Shown here: positions 1 through 11,126 of the stretch, piece after piece | Layout: every line of letters starts with the position of its first letter | How positions within the stretch are numbered: position 1 is the stretch's first letter | Assembly (NCBI GenBank): GCA_030770535.1 | Contig: JASVEC010000015.1 | Coordinates: 992,001 to 1,056,000 of the forward strand | DNA length: 64,000 nucleotides | Reading direction: 5' to 3' | Source: Batkoa obscura | Lineage: Eukaryota; Entomophthoromycota; Entomophthoromycetes; Entomophthorales; Batkoaceae | The notes under the pieces: model-generated | What the model was told of the DNA's origin: nothing | Databases searched by the model: none | Seen by the model: the letters and a program-made list of their open reading frames with translations, nothing else | Translations under genes and position numbers: made by a program

Positions 1-13
1 AACCAAAAATAAC

Positions 14-1560
14 ATGGACCACGTTTACAATATGTATTCTGGAGATTCTAATCTAACTTCCCCTATTAAATCTGATATTAGTCAAAATAATAATGTAACA
101 GAACAAGTAATTTTAATATAATTTAGGTTATTTAAGATAAATATTTATAACGAGCTATTAGATAAACAAAGATAGAGATATCTATCCAGTTGAAGAAAGA
201 AAACCTACCAATTTGGAATCAAGTTTAAAAAATTTAAATTTAAATAATAATATTGAAAATCCGAACAGTCATAGTCATATTGAAAAATGGTTACAGCAAA
301 CACCTGATTTTGATTATGATCATGATTTATTAAAGGTAAGATATCTTGTTTAGTAATGATGATATATTTTAACCAATTAACTAATTAGGAAGCTGGTATT
401 TCTTCACCCTCTGACTTACAAAGTATACTTTCAGGAAAATCAAAAGACAAAGAAAAGGAACAAGAAGAATCAGGCTCAGAGTCAAATGAATCTTCAAACG
501 AAGAAGAGCAAGAAGAATCCAATTATAATGAAATATCACCCGCCGTATCATCCAAATCACCAACTTTACCCAATAATGCGTTACATAACAACTCATTAGA
601 ATATAAATTCCCTGCTTTCATCCCAAAAACTGATAACCAATTAAAGAAACAGGTATCCTTTTCCCAAAATTTACCAGAAGTAAGATTGAATTCAATGGAT
701 AGACATTTATTTATTTATTTATTTTACAGGTTATTGGTACAAGTGAAATAGTAGAATCTGACAATGAATCTGAGGATGAGAATCAAATGTCACTTACTAA
801 AGTAATTTATTATTGTTTTATAATTTTTATAATATAATTAACACATAACAGAAAGCTTCATTATCTGCATCAAAATTGTTTAATAATGAAAAAAGGTAAA
901 GATATAACAGTAATTTAATAAAAAATAGCTAATACAATTAAATAGGAAAGTACCACCATCAAATAAAGCTAAAAATGGTACTGATAATAATAATAATGAC
1001 CATACCTTTAATATAGAAAATAACAAAAGCTATACAGTGGAACCGGATACCACAAATAACTATATAAGTAATGGTGATGACAGTACGATAACGGTACAAG
1101 GTAGTTTAAAGAAACAAGAGGGAGCGATCAAGCTATGGAAGAGTCGTTATTGTGTATTAAATGGGACAGATTTAAAGATTTATGATACATTTAAGTTAAA
1201 GAAATTGAAATTAAGTATAAATTTAAAGGGTTATAAACCAGTTTTAGACCCAAATCTTAATCCTGGAAAATATTGTTTTAAGCTAGTGCATCAACATAAT
1301 AAATCACATTATTTTTGCTCGGATGAAGCTGAGGAAATAAGAGCTTGGATGAAAGCTCTCATGAAAATTTCAATTGATAGGGATACAAATGGTAATAAGT
1401 TTTATTACATTATTAAATCTGTATTTAGTGCTTATCATTTACCATAGCTCCAGTAGTCACATCATGTACTGTTAACACAGTACCTCTACACGTAGCACGT
1501 AAATTAGCTCCAAGGCCACCATCAGCAATGTACTCAAATGGTGAAGAAGAAGAAGATTAA
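14..1560 (+). CDS. Boi1/Boi2/Pob1-type PH-domain protein (5' end may lie outside window)
   Basis: Seven exons read through in frame: 14-106, 162-335, 389-679, 730-801, 852-895, 946-1391 and 1448-1560, giving 410 residues. The first ~225 residues are low-complexity, acidic and Ser/Asn-rich. A pleckstrin-homology domain covers about residues 274-375, with the W of RAWMKALMK as the invariant C-terminal-helix Trp. It is followed by RDTNAPVVTSC...VARKLAPRPP, a tail I recognise from the Boi/Pob1 family of polarity proteins, which bind phosphoinositides and exocyst/Cdc42 partners at growth sites. SH3 and SAM domains typical of that family are not seen; they may lie upstream of the window, since the frame is open back to base 2. 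The PH domain is certain; the family assignment is inference from the tail. Confidence 0.8.
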
Positions 1561-2014
1561 GCTATAAGATTATTATTATATAAAAAAGGATCGCATTTTA
1601 ATATTCTTAATAACTAACCTAGTTATATATATTTTTATATTATATATAAAAAAGACATTTAATATTAATTTGTTTTAATGAGTCTCTTTTTTTCGCTATT
1701 TTATTTTATGGTTTTATTTTATGCCTAGAAAATAACCTCCCTCTCTCCTCTACTTGTCTCTCTCTTATTTTTAGCTTAGTAATTTTAATCTATTTTCCTA
1801 TTCTTTTCTATAAAGTAAATAGTTTCTATTTTATAACTTATTCCAACTTTTAATTTAAGATAAAAATTAAATTGAAACATTTGTCTAAAAACTAGTCAAT
1901 TAAAAGCAAATTTTAAGCTCCACTAATAAAACTCATTTAAAAGCCACATTTAAAAATAAAGTGAAAGATTTTATCATAGCTATAATAATATAATACAATA
2001 ATAATAATAATAAA
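1561..2014. other. intergenic spacer
   Basis: AT-rich spacer between two genes on the same strand, with a pyrimidine-rich CT tract near 1738-1768 and an (ATA)n stretch just before the next start codon. No gene or repeat element is seen. Confidence 0.6.
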
Positions 2015-3801
2015 ATGGGTTTTTGGACTAAAAAGATGTATTCAAGCCCTGGCAAACTAAAATATGAGAATCAAAGCCCTTTGTTTCTGCTAGGCAGTTC
2101 GCAGTCAAACAGCTTGATTTTAAAACAGAGTGAAGAGGCTCAGAAGGTGAAAGAAACAGAATTAGGGTAAGAGATTAATTTTTATTTTTGATTAAATAAG
2201 TGAGAAGGTATTTTTTTTTATAGCAGGAAGGACATAGACACCAGGACAGGAAAACTTGATAGTAAGGGGATGAATAATAAAGAAAAAGTAGAATTAGAAA
2301 CAATAGAAGATAAAAAAGAGAAAAATGAAGACGAAAAACCTAAAGTAAATACTAACGAAGAAAAGAGAGGAAATGAGATAAATAGAAGTGAAGAGAATGA
2401 AGGTAAATTATATTTCACTTTTAATCTATCAATTTAAAAAATGAAATAGATATACCAACCAAAGAAAGGATGAAATTAAAGAAAATAAAATCATTATTAA
2501 AAGATAGTCAACTAGATTTAGGTATTCGTTTTATTAGTGAATATATTTATGAATAACAATTTACAAAAGCGGAATTGAAAAAATTAACATGGAGTGGGAT
2601 ACCTTCAGAACATCGAAGTTTGATATGGAAGATACTAATGGGATATGCACCAACGTTAATTGAGCGTCGACAAGAAACAATTAATAGGAAGAGAAAAGAA
2701 TATTTTGATTATAGAAAGAGAATATTTATCAAACATAATGAGATCAATGAGATCAATGAGATGCACCTGGATGTTGAATTATGGCATCAAATTCAAATTG
2801 ACGTCCCTAGAACCTGTCCTGAATCCGAGCTTATTCAAGATAAAGTAATACAAAAAGTAAGAATTAATGCTTAGGTGTTTTTATTTGTTTTAATCACTGT
2901 TATTAGTTATTAGAAAGATTACTTTATATATGGTCCACTCGACATCCAGCATCAGGTTATGTTCAAGGGATCAATGATTTAGCCACCCCATTTATTATGG
3001 TTTTTATAGCAGATTATTTTAAAAATGGTATTGTTAGTAGTAGGCAACATGATATATATTAACGATTTTAGGTAAAAAAATCCAACCTGAAAGTTTAACT
3101 CAAGTACAGCTGGATGAAGTTGAAAGTGACGTATTTTGGTGTTTAAGTAAACTTTTGGATGGCATTCAAGTAAGTTCAATAGTGATTTCAAGATAAGCTG
3201 GCTTTATTTATTTTGTTTTTAGGATAATTTTACATCAGCTCAACGTGGTATTCAACGCCAGTTAGCCTTGTTGAAATATTTATTAATAAAAATTGATGGT
3301 AAAATAAATAACTGCCTATATTTTTTAACACTTGAAGTAATAAAGTATTGTATTTTAGTAAAACTAGCAAATCATCTTCAGAATGAACAGCTACATTACG
3401 TTCAGTTTGCGTTTCGATGGATGAACTGTTTACTGATGAGGGAGTTTCAATTAAATCAGATTATCCGTATCTGGGACACTTATTTAGTAAGTAGATAGGT
3501 ATATTTTAATAGTTCATTATTAATTGACATAGTCCGAAACACCTATTGGGTTTTCCCAGTTTCATGTATATGTTTGTGCAGCATTATTATCTCATTTTTC
3601 GAGTCAATTATTAAAGTTGGACTTTCAAGTAAATTTAAGTTACTATTAAATAGATAAAATTAACTTAGTTATTAGGAATTAATTATGTTTTTACAAAATT
3701 TACCTACAAAGCAATGGGATACTAAAGAAATTGAAGTGCTCCTCTCCCAAGCTTACCTATGGTGTACTATCTTCAACGATGCCCCTAATCATTTAATTTA
3801 A
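2015..3801 (+). CDS. TBC-domain Rab GTPase-activating protein, TBC1D22/Gyp1 type
   Basis: Ten exons join in frame (2015-2166, 2224-2402, 2450-2521, 2570-2856, 2907-3027, 3072-3169, 3223-3298, 3359-3486, 3533-3628, 3676-3801) to give 444 residues. The N-terminus (MGFWTKKM...) and a charged linker precede a TBC domain. It contains both catalytic fingers of TBC GAPs: the arginine finger in IDVPRT and the glutamine finger in SGYVQGINDL. RRQETINRKRKEY, IWSTRHPASGYVQG, SQFHVYV and the end NDAPNHLI are typical of TBC1D22/Gyp1, which stimulates GTP hydrolysis by Golgi Rabs such as Ypt1/Rab1. Exon 5 uses the first of two nearby acceptors (TTATTAG after 2906), which alone keeps the frame. Nothing looks broken. 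Confidence 0.92.
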
Positions 3802-3946
3802 TTTAATTTTTACTAAAGTTTAATATCGTTATCTATTATGTTTTTAGCTTTTGATTTTATTTAAGAATAAATTGTTATTTTGATAAACAACTATAGCTTT
3901 AAATTCCTTTAATTTTATTTATTTTTTACTTTTCATCTATAAAAAA

Positions 3947-5393
3947 ATGAAATCGAGAGCTCAGTTTTTAATAAAAAGTCAATCCTTTCAATATAGTATA
4001 AAAAGCAGCAAACTGCTGGAAAATGGTAACAAACTTTACAATACATAGTACAAATTTAGTTCTAACAATTCTCAGAAAGCATTCAACGTAGCACACAAAG
4101 GATCAAAGGGATGTATGATCTATATGGTCAAGATTATAAATTATATGACTCAATCATATCTCATTGCAAAAAAATAGTTCAACTATACGGTTATCAGGGT
4201 ATGAAAACACCAATATTAGAGCATAGCGAGCTTTTCAATCGAGGTTTAGGCCCCACATCTTCCGTGGTCATAGGGAAAGAACTATACACATTTAAAGATG
4301 AAAAAAACTCGATAGATTATACACTACGCCCAGAAGGTACAGCAAGTATTTTGAGGAGTATCAGCCAGAATAACCTATTACTGGAGAGTAGTCACAATAA
4401 TCTAAGGTTTTATTATCATGGTCCTTTCTTTCGTCATGAACGACCTCAGCGTGGCAGGAATAGACAATTTCATCAGTTTGGAGTAGAGCTTGTTGGACAA
4501 GGAGGATACAACTCAGATTTGAAGTTATTTTGATGGCAGAACAACTATTGAAAGAATTGGATATCAAAAGTGAGCTTCATATTAATAATTTGGGTGATGA
4601 GGTAGATAGAAAGAAGTATATTATTGAGTTGAAAAGATATTTAAGTGATAAAAGAGAAAAGTTGAGCGAATTATCCCAGCAAAAATTAGATAGAAATCCT
4701 ATTCGAATTTTTGATTCTAAAGATGAACGGGACCAAAGTATCTTATCAAATGGGCCCCAGTTAAATGAATATTTAAGTGGCGATAGTAAAGATAGATTCG
4801 AATTAATTAAAGAGAAATTGATAAAGTTTAATGTACCTTTTGTATTAAACCCTCATTTGGTTCGTGGTTTAGATTATTATCAAAATACAGTGTTTGAGTT
4901 TATTTCTAACGCAAGTGTATTAGGTAAATCTCAAGCTACTATTTTAGCAGGTGGGAGATATGATGGATTATTAAACAAAATCATGAATAATAGTAGTCCC
5001 ACTATTATTCCTAGTATTGGATTTGCATTGGGAGTTGAAAGGATCAGTTTATTATTAAAAGGAAAAAAACTAAAAGAGAAAGAAAGTGTACTATTAGTTG
5101 CTATTCACAAAGAAGCTATAACATTAACGAATCAGATGGCTATAGAGTTAAGGAAAATTGGAATACCTACCGTTGTAGAAACGAATTTCAATACTAATTT
5201 ATCAAAACTAACTAAGAAGTATACTAGTCTAAATAATGAGTTCAACAATATTAAGTATTTGTCTTATTTTGGAGAGGATGAAGTAAAGAATCAACAGTTT
5301 AAATTAAAAAATATTCTTAGTAAAGAACAAAGTTTATTAGACTTTCAAAGTTTTATTGAGTTTATTAAAAAAGATTTTACTAATAAAGACTGA
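3947..5393 (+). CDS. histidyl-tRNA synthetase, bacterial type, with one-base frameshift
   Basis: Class II aminoacyl-tRNA synthetase charging tRNA-His. Exon 1 is 3947-4025; a 50-bp intron (4026-4075) joins it in phase to exon 2. The first ~26 residues (MKSRAQFLIKSQ...) are basic, Ser-rich and lack acidic residues until the end, resembling a mitochondrial presequence. Motif 2 reads GPFFRHERPQRGRNRQFHQFG, the HisA region LVRGLDYYQNTVFEF and the second signature AGGRYDGL; these match bacterial rather than eukaryotic cytosolic enzymes. At about 4519 the frame shifts: the first frame stops at 4531-4533, while GAAGTTATTTTG continues the family sequence (EVILMAEQ) in another frame. The exons sum to 1,397 nt, one short of a whole codon number; with one more base the length (about 465) is normal. 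Assembly error or recent damage are both possible. Confidence 0.85.
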
Positions 5394-5651
5394 GTTAAAA
5401 CCAATTTTTGTTTAAGCTTGTGCTATGTTATTTACTCTTTTAATATTAATATTTTATCTTTACTACCATTATGCTATTTATTTTGATATCATCATCATTA
5501 CTTTTTATTGTAAAACAATTCTTCCATTGATTCTGATTTTTTTATAAAATGTTGAAACTTAATTGGCTTACGAAAGAAAATCAAAAACCGAATTTTAAAA
5601 ATATCAAAAAATCGAAAGATAAACATAACAGTGTTTATTAAATACATTACA

Positions 5652-6920
5652 ATGGAAGTTCAAAAATTAAAAGAGGAAGGTTATGTATGGGAACAAACTG
5701 AAAGGGAGATCATAATAAAATTTATAGTAAGCAAAGAAATATTAAAGAGGAATTTGAAGGTTCAGATAGAAGCGAATACTATTCAAGCTAAGGTTAACGA
5801 TACTGAGTTGATAATAGAGGTAAATTAAAGAAAGGGTTATAATATGATTAAATTAATGCATTATTATTAGGGTAAACTTTATGCCAATATAAAGAAAGAA
5901 AAATCAGATTATAAGCTTGAGTGGATAGTAAATAAACACTTAAATGAAGAATATCAACAATGTAAAATAACGTTAGTGAAGGATGTGGAAGGGAGCAAAT
6001 GGCCATTGGTAATAACTTCAGGTATAAAATTGGGCCAAGAAGCGGATCCAAAAAGTATATTTTTGTTTGCGCAGTTAACAGAGGGAGTATTACCAGATAA
6101 AACAATGGAGCTTTATAAAAAATCAGCTGAGAAGGGGTACCTTTTAGCTCAGTTAAGGTTGGGAGATATCTTTGAGCTAGGAAATAAAGAAATGAAAAAA
6201 GAAAGTGATAAAGAGGAAGCTCTTAAATGGTTTCAGTTAGCAGCAGAAAAGAACTCATTAAGAGCTTTGTTTTATTGCACTAGTTATTATTTTAAATCGG
6301 ATTCAAAGCTTAGTTTACATTATGCTTTGATTACCTTTAATTTATTGAAAGAGAAAATTATTGAACCAAAACATATTGAAAAATTTGATGCTTATGGGGA
6401 GCCAGTAGTGATATCAGAAGAATTTAAAGCTAAAAATGAAGGGAAACTTATGGAGTTGAAAATTTATATCAACACTTGCTTTATAATAGCTACTTTATTT
6501 TTAGAAGGTAAAAACGGACTTCATTCTGACCCTATTAAAGCTTTATTTTATTGGAAAAAAGCAAGTTTATATAACCATGCTCCTTCCTGTTATGAATTAG
6601 CCCTTCTTTACAAGCAAGGTTTAGGCACTACGCAAAATTTATATCTCGCTGCCACTTATTTTTATAAAGCTTTTGATATCGATCCTAATTTTCTCGTACC
6701 TAACGATACTATTCCTAGAGAGCAATTAAATTTCGTAAAGAAAACTCAACTTGATGATGAAATCATAAAAGAGAATGTGATTGCTACTGATTCTCCTATT
6801 GCTAAAGATATTCCTAGTAATCAATCTACTTCAAATAATTCCATGCGTTGGGTAATAGGGTTATCTGCTGTAGCAGTACTTTCAATTGCGTTTATTACAT
6901 TAAGAAATAAACAACGATAA
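5652..6920 (+). CDS. CS-domain plus Sel1-repeat protein with C-terminal membrane anchor
   Basis: Two exons, 5652-5819 and 5871-6920, give 405 residues; the intron (5820-5870) falls exactly between IIIE and GKLYA of one domain. Residues ~8-105 form a CS (p23/NudC-like) domain: YVWEQTEREIIIKF, a strand ending ELIIEGKLYA, then LEWIV and ITLVKD...WPLV. These domains usually bind Hsp90 or client proteins. Residues ~135-310 carry Sel1-like TPR helices (AEKGYLLAQLRLGDIFELG, EALKWFQLAAEKNSLRAL, KALFYWKKASLYNHAPSCYELALLYKQGLG). Residues ~383-400 (WVIGLSAVAVLSIAFITL) are a single hydrophobic helix followed by RNKQR, a tail anchor suited to the mitochondrial outer membrane or ER. An upstream ATG at 5549 is out of use because its frame stops. 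A chaperone adaptor role is inference. Confidence 0.8.
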
Positions 6921-7058
6921 ATAAATCTCAGTAATATATAATAAAAAAATAAAATGAACAGTTATTGTTTTAATCATTTATTATTTATAAACTTATAAAA
7001 TAAATGTTAATAAAAACGAAAGTCATTGTAATTAAGATTATTAACAACATTTCGTTTA

Positions 7059-8015
7059 TCATCCATCCAAAGGACGATTGAACCCACCTTTCCTATTCAT
7101 ATATTGACGATATTGCCTTTGTTTTTTTACATGAGCCCCAGAAACATCTGCATCATCAACTTTTTTGCCCTAGTTTAGTAAGTAAAAAAATCAACATTAA
7201 ATAGTGTATTTTTTACCTTTGTAGTTTCAAAAGAACCTATTCCCATTAGTTTCATCATCAATTGTTCAGGTGTTAATTCAGCTAAAAGTATTATTAATCA
7301 AAGTTAAAAATTTGAGAAGCTAATCAATACCATCTGGGATTTTACTAAGATCCAACCTAAATAAAATTGATAAATAAATATCTTGCTAAGTAATATAGTC
7401 TACTCTTACTTTTCTTCTTCCTTTTTATCCTCTTTTTCCTCTTCTTCTTCTAAAAGATCAATTTAATTTTTTCAAAAGTAAAAATAAAATAAATTACCAT
7501 TCACCTCCAGTTCTTTTTTTTTTCCTTTCTTTTTATTCTTTTTGCGTGTAGCTTGCTCTTCTGGACTATTACTTCTAGAAGGCGATCGTCTTCTTCTACC
7601 TGGAGATCTTGACCTTCTATTTTCAATGCTCTTTGAACGTGATCTTCCTCTTCTATAAGGTGATCTTGCTCTTCTCCTATAATTAGGACTTCTTGAACGG
7701 GATCGACCCCCTCTATAAGGGGAACGGGAGCTCCTCCTTCTCCTTGGAGACACACCTCTTTTTTCTCCTCTTGAATAAGCTAAGTAATCTTCCATTTCAA
7801 GGGCATAGTCTTCAAATGATAAATTAATTGCTGAATTCCAATGCTTTATTTAAATGTTTACCATCTCTTGCTCCACTTCGCCTACCATACCTACTCCTAG
7901 ATCCTGATCTCTCCCTTGACCCCCATCTTCTTCGATCCCTTGATTCTCCTCTCTCTCTTGATCCATCTCTTCTTCGATCCCTTGAATCGCTTCTTTCTCT
8001 TGATTTTTCTCTCAT
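7059..8015 (-). CDS. U4/U6.U5 tri-snRNP 27 kDa protein (SNRNP27 family)
   Basis: Read on the minus strand from ATG 8015 to TGA 7061-7059 over several short exons. The N-terminal half is an RS domain ([28 protein letters not shown]) followed by a Lys/Glu-rich linker. The C-terminus reads [24 protein letters not shown]...[19 protein letters not shown], the diagnostic conserved tail of SNRNP27, a component of the spliceosomal tri-snRNP that acts during activation and 5' splice-site handling. The first intron can end at two in-frame acceptors, giving 31 nt (7831-7861) or a more normal 52 nt (7810-7861); I favour the latter. Other introns fall at about 7454-7497, 7371-7411, 7278-7331 and 7171-7217. 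The tail is nearly complete and intact. Confidence 0.88.
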
Positions 8016-8344
8016 ACTGAAATAAAATGAAAAAAATAAACTTTTAAAATTCAAATTCAAAGTCAAATATCTAAAAAAGTTCAAAGGTTTATAATACAGT
8101 ACAAAATTATACATGAATGAAGTAATGAAGTAAAAATATTACAAAAGAATACCAACATAATACTTAACGTAGTATAATAATATTATTAAAAATGTATAGT
8201 AAAAGCATAAAACTACAGGTTCTATAAATGCTAAGATAAAATTTTATTAATCATCCAATTTTTAGAGTAAACATAAAATTAAATTTCCAAAGGCTCGTTG
8301 AACTTTTCTAATTCTGCTCAATATCCCTCTCATTACTCTCTATT
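8016..8344. other. intergenic spacer between two minus-strand genes
   Basis: Short AT-rich spacer holding the presumed promoter of the tri-snRNP gene and the 3' end of the KH-protein gene. Nothing else is recognised. Confidence 0.5.
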
Positions 8345-10487
8345 TTATTTATCCTCTTCGTCTTTACCTTGGTCCTCTTCTTTCTTTGCTGCATTACTTT
8401 CTTCTTTTTCTTCACCATTAGTTTCATTTTCAGCTGGATAGCCATAACTATATGAGCCATCATAGTGTCCTGAATAATCATATTGTTGACCAGAAGGAGC
8501 AGATTTGGCATTAGGATCAGTGCCATAATACTCGCTGCCATAGGCATAGGCATTAGATGCAGACTCTTCAATATTAGATTGACCATAAGCAGCTGAAGTT
8601 GCTTCACCCTCAGCAGTAGGATAAGCATAAGCAGAACCTTCACCTCCTTGGGGATATGAATAACCCATTGAGGCATAATAAGCAGCATAATAATCATTGT
8701 ACTGCTTCACGTAGGCCTCATAAGCAGCAACTGCTTCAGGGTCATTGGGATCTGGAGCCTGATAAGCTGGGTTACTGGCTGCTGCATTTGGATCTTCTTC
8801 CCCTTCGTTGTTACCTCCTTGCGCTCCATAGTTACCTCCTTCTGCTCCAGTACCTGGATACTTGTATTCACTGTTCTCATATCCTGGATATTGATATCCT
8901 GCTTCTCCTTGATATGCCGATTCAGCTCCTTGATAACTATATCCTGGATATTGTCCATAACTTCCACCACCATAGCCTGAGTTATATCCTGAATTTGCAT
9001 ACATTGGGTTTACATAGCGGCTACTAAAAAAGATTAATACTGTAACATCAAATAATATAATACACTTACTTATTATATGGCTAATTATTATAAGAAAATA
9101 AAAGATTAATATTAATAAATAATTCAAAAGGACTACATAGATGATATCCCTTTTTAAAAAATGGAAAACTTACTGCTGCTCCAACGTTAATTTTTTCGTT
9201 AATAAGGTTCTTAGCGTATTCGATGTTACTTTGAGTCCCTAACCATAAAAGTTAATATTAAAATAGACAAAAGAATAGTATTACCTGAGATATTAATAGT
9301 ACGGGTAGGAGGGGTTGGGGTAACGTCTGGCATTTCAATGAAAATTTTGGTCCTAGTCTGTTGCATTAAACCTTTGATAGTTTCACCACCTATTCCAAGA
9401 AATTAATACTTTTCAAAATGATTTAGCCAATCCAATACCTCTCCCAATGACTAGTCCTACTTTGTCTGTAGGAACTTGAATTGAAGATTTTTCGAATCCA
9501 TTTAAATTTTGATTGTTACCACCTCTTGGAGAAGTATACTCTCCATTAAGAATCTGAGTAATAAACTCTCTTGCTTTTCTAATGCATTCTTCAGTTCCTT
9601 GAATATTTATGAATTTTTCGTTTTTTAATATCTGTTCACTGGTTTGTTCCATAACTACGTTCATACGTGCTCCAGAAAATTCCATCAATTCACGGATAGT
9701 TTCTCCACCTCGCCCAATAACTAAACCCACCTTGTTATTTGGGACTGAGACTTGTTCTCGGCGTATATTAGATGGAACTCCTAACGTTTGTAAAATAGAA
9801 CTTGTTGGGGTATTCAAGTCGATAAATTTTTTCATATCAAAATCTGGACTTTGACTTGATACCACTAACTTATCGATCATCTCTTTACCCTTTCTAACTT
9901 GCTCTTTACTTCCGCTTAAATCACCTTTACCATACCTTTCACCATCTGTATTTTCTTCCCTTAAATTTAATGTTGCCCCACTGATATCCTGGATGTGTTT
10001 CAAGTACTCTAACTTATATTTAATAATGATTTTTAAGGTATTAATAGGTATTTCAAAATCTTGTGTAATTTTGTCCTCTGAGATCCCGGGTCCATAAGCT
10101 GATTTCATATAAGATGACCTACTTTGTTGGTCAGAACTACCTAAACCATATTTATTGTTATAACCTGTTTTGTTAATATATAAATTTAAAAATAAATTTA
10201 ATTTATATAGTAAGCTTACCTTCGTTATTAGAATATTGCCTTTTACTATCTCTTTCATACCCATAATCGTAATTTCTTGAGCTGCCTTCTGCTTTTTTGC
10301 CCTCGTCATTACTTAAGGTTCTCTTCCTACTATCAACATCTTCGTTAGGCATACCATGAGCCTCTTTAGCTTTAGCAGCGATGGCTCTAGCCTTAGCTAT
10401 TGCGTCCAAAAAGCTGGCATCCGTGTTCTTTGACTCACCCTTCGATAAAGAATCTGGTGGAGGAACTGCATGATATCCTTCACTCAT
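8345..10487 (-). CDS. KH-domain RNA-binding protein, FUBP/KHSRP-like, with Tyr/Gly-rich tail
   Basis: Minus-strand gene from ATG 10487 to TAA 8347-8345 in several exons. The N-terminus (MSEGYHAVPPP) is followed by an Ala/Lys helix (AIAKARAIAAKAKEAHG). Three KH-like regions follow. The first (FEIPINTLKIII...) lacks the GxxG loop. The second has VPNNKVGLVIGRGGETIREL. The third (VPTDKVGLVIGRGGETIKGL) is interrupted by an intron inside its GxxG codons at about 9389-9432. The C-terminal ~230 residues are rich in Tyr, Gly, Gln and Pro (YGQYPGYSYQG repeats), then acidic and Lys-rich (KKEEDQGKDEEDK). The order of KH repeats and aromatic low-complexity tail resembles metazoan FUBP/KHSRP single-stranded nucleic-acid binders acting in splicing or mRNA decay. 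It lies head-to-tail with the tri-snRNP gene, but nothing shows co-regulation. Confidence 0.85.
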
Positions 10488-11126
10488 CGTTTATTTTTTA
10501 AAGTTAATTGATTAACAATAATGTCTCAACTTAGGCTTCCTTAGTTTTTGAAATTTTATGTTCTGCCTCCTTTTATTGGCTCCTTACTTATTTTTCTTTC
10601 CTACTGTTCCCCATTTTTAAATCTCTTTTTAATATTTTATTGGTTCTTTTTTGCCTGTAATAGACTGAATCAATAAAAATTTTAAAAAACCTTAGTGCGA
10701 ATATTAACATAACGATATAGTATTGTCTATATTAGTTTAATATTAAAATTATTCATCTCTAAATAGAATATATTGTCGATATTACTATTAAATTATAAAA
10801 TAGAGTTTTTACAATATTTAAGAAAGGTATTTAAAGCAAATTCGTAGTTTCAAGGCAATCCAACATTTAAAATTTTTAAGAATAAGGCCAAATGATTATA
10901 AAATTTCACTACCAATCACACCTGAGTTTCTAATTTTTAAACTTAAGTTTAAAGTGAAAACCCGAAATTCAAGACGATCTAAAATAGACAAGTAAAAAGT
11001 AACAAAAGTCTTAAAATAGAAATAAAAAATTGGTTAAAAAACTCAAAATTAAATAATGATTGCTTTTATCTTAATATTCTTTCGCTTAATAAACAATAAT
11101 TATTTATCTTATTTAATAAAAAAACT
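10488..11126. other. divergent intergenic region
   Basis: About 640 bp between two divergently transcribed genes, so it should hold both promoters. It has pyrimidine-rich stretches near 10555-10625 and otherwise AT-rich sequence; no specific site is recognised. Confidence 0.5.

Noticed and set aside
7828-8025. Plus-strand Ser/Leu/Pro-rich frame
   Set aside because: Shadow of the RS-domain exon on the minus strand.
8308-9027. Several overlapping frames in the Tyr/Gly-rich end of the KH gene
   Set aside because: They are alternative-frame readings of low-complexity repeats; only the frame giving YGQYPGYSYQG joins the KH exons.
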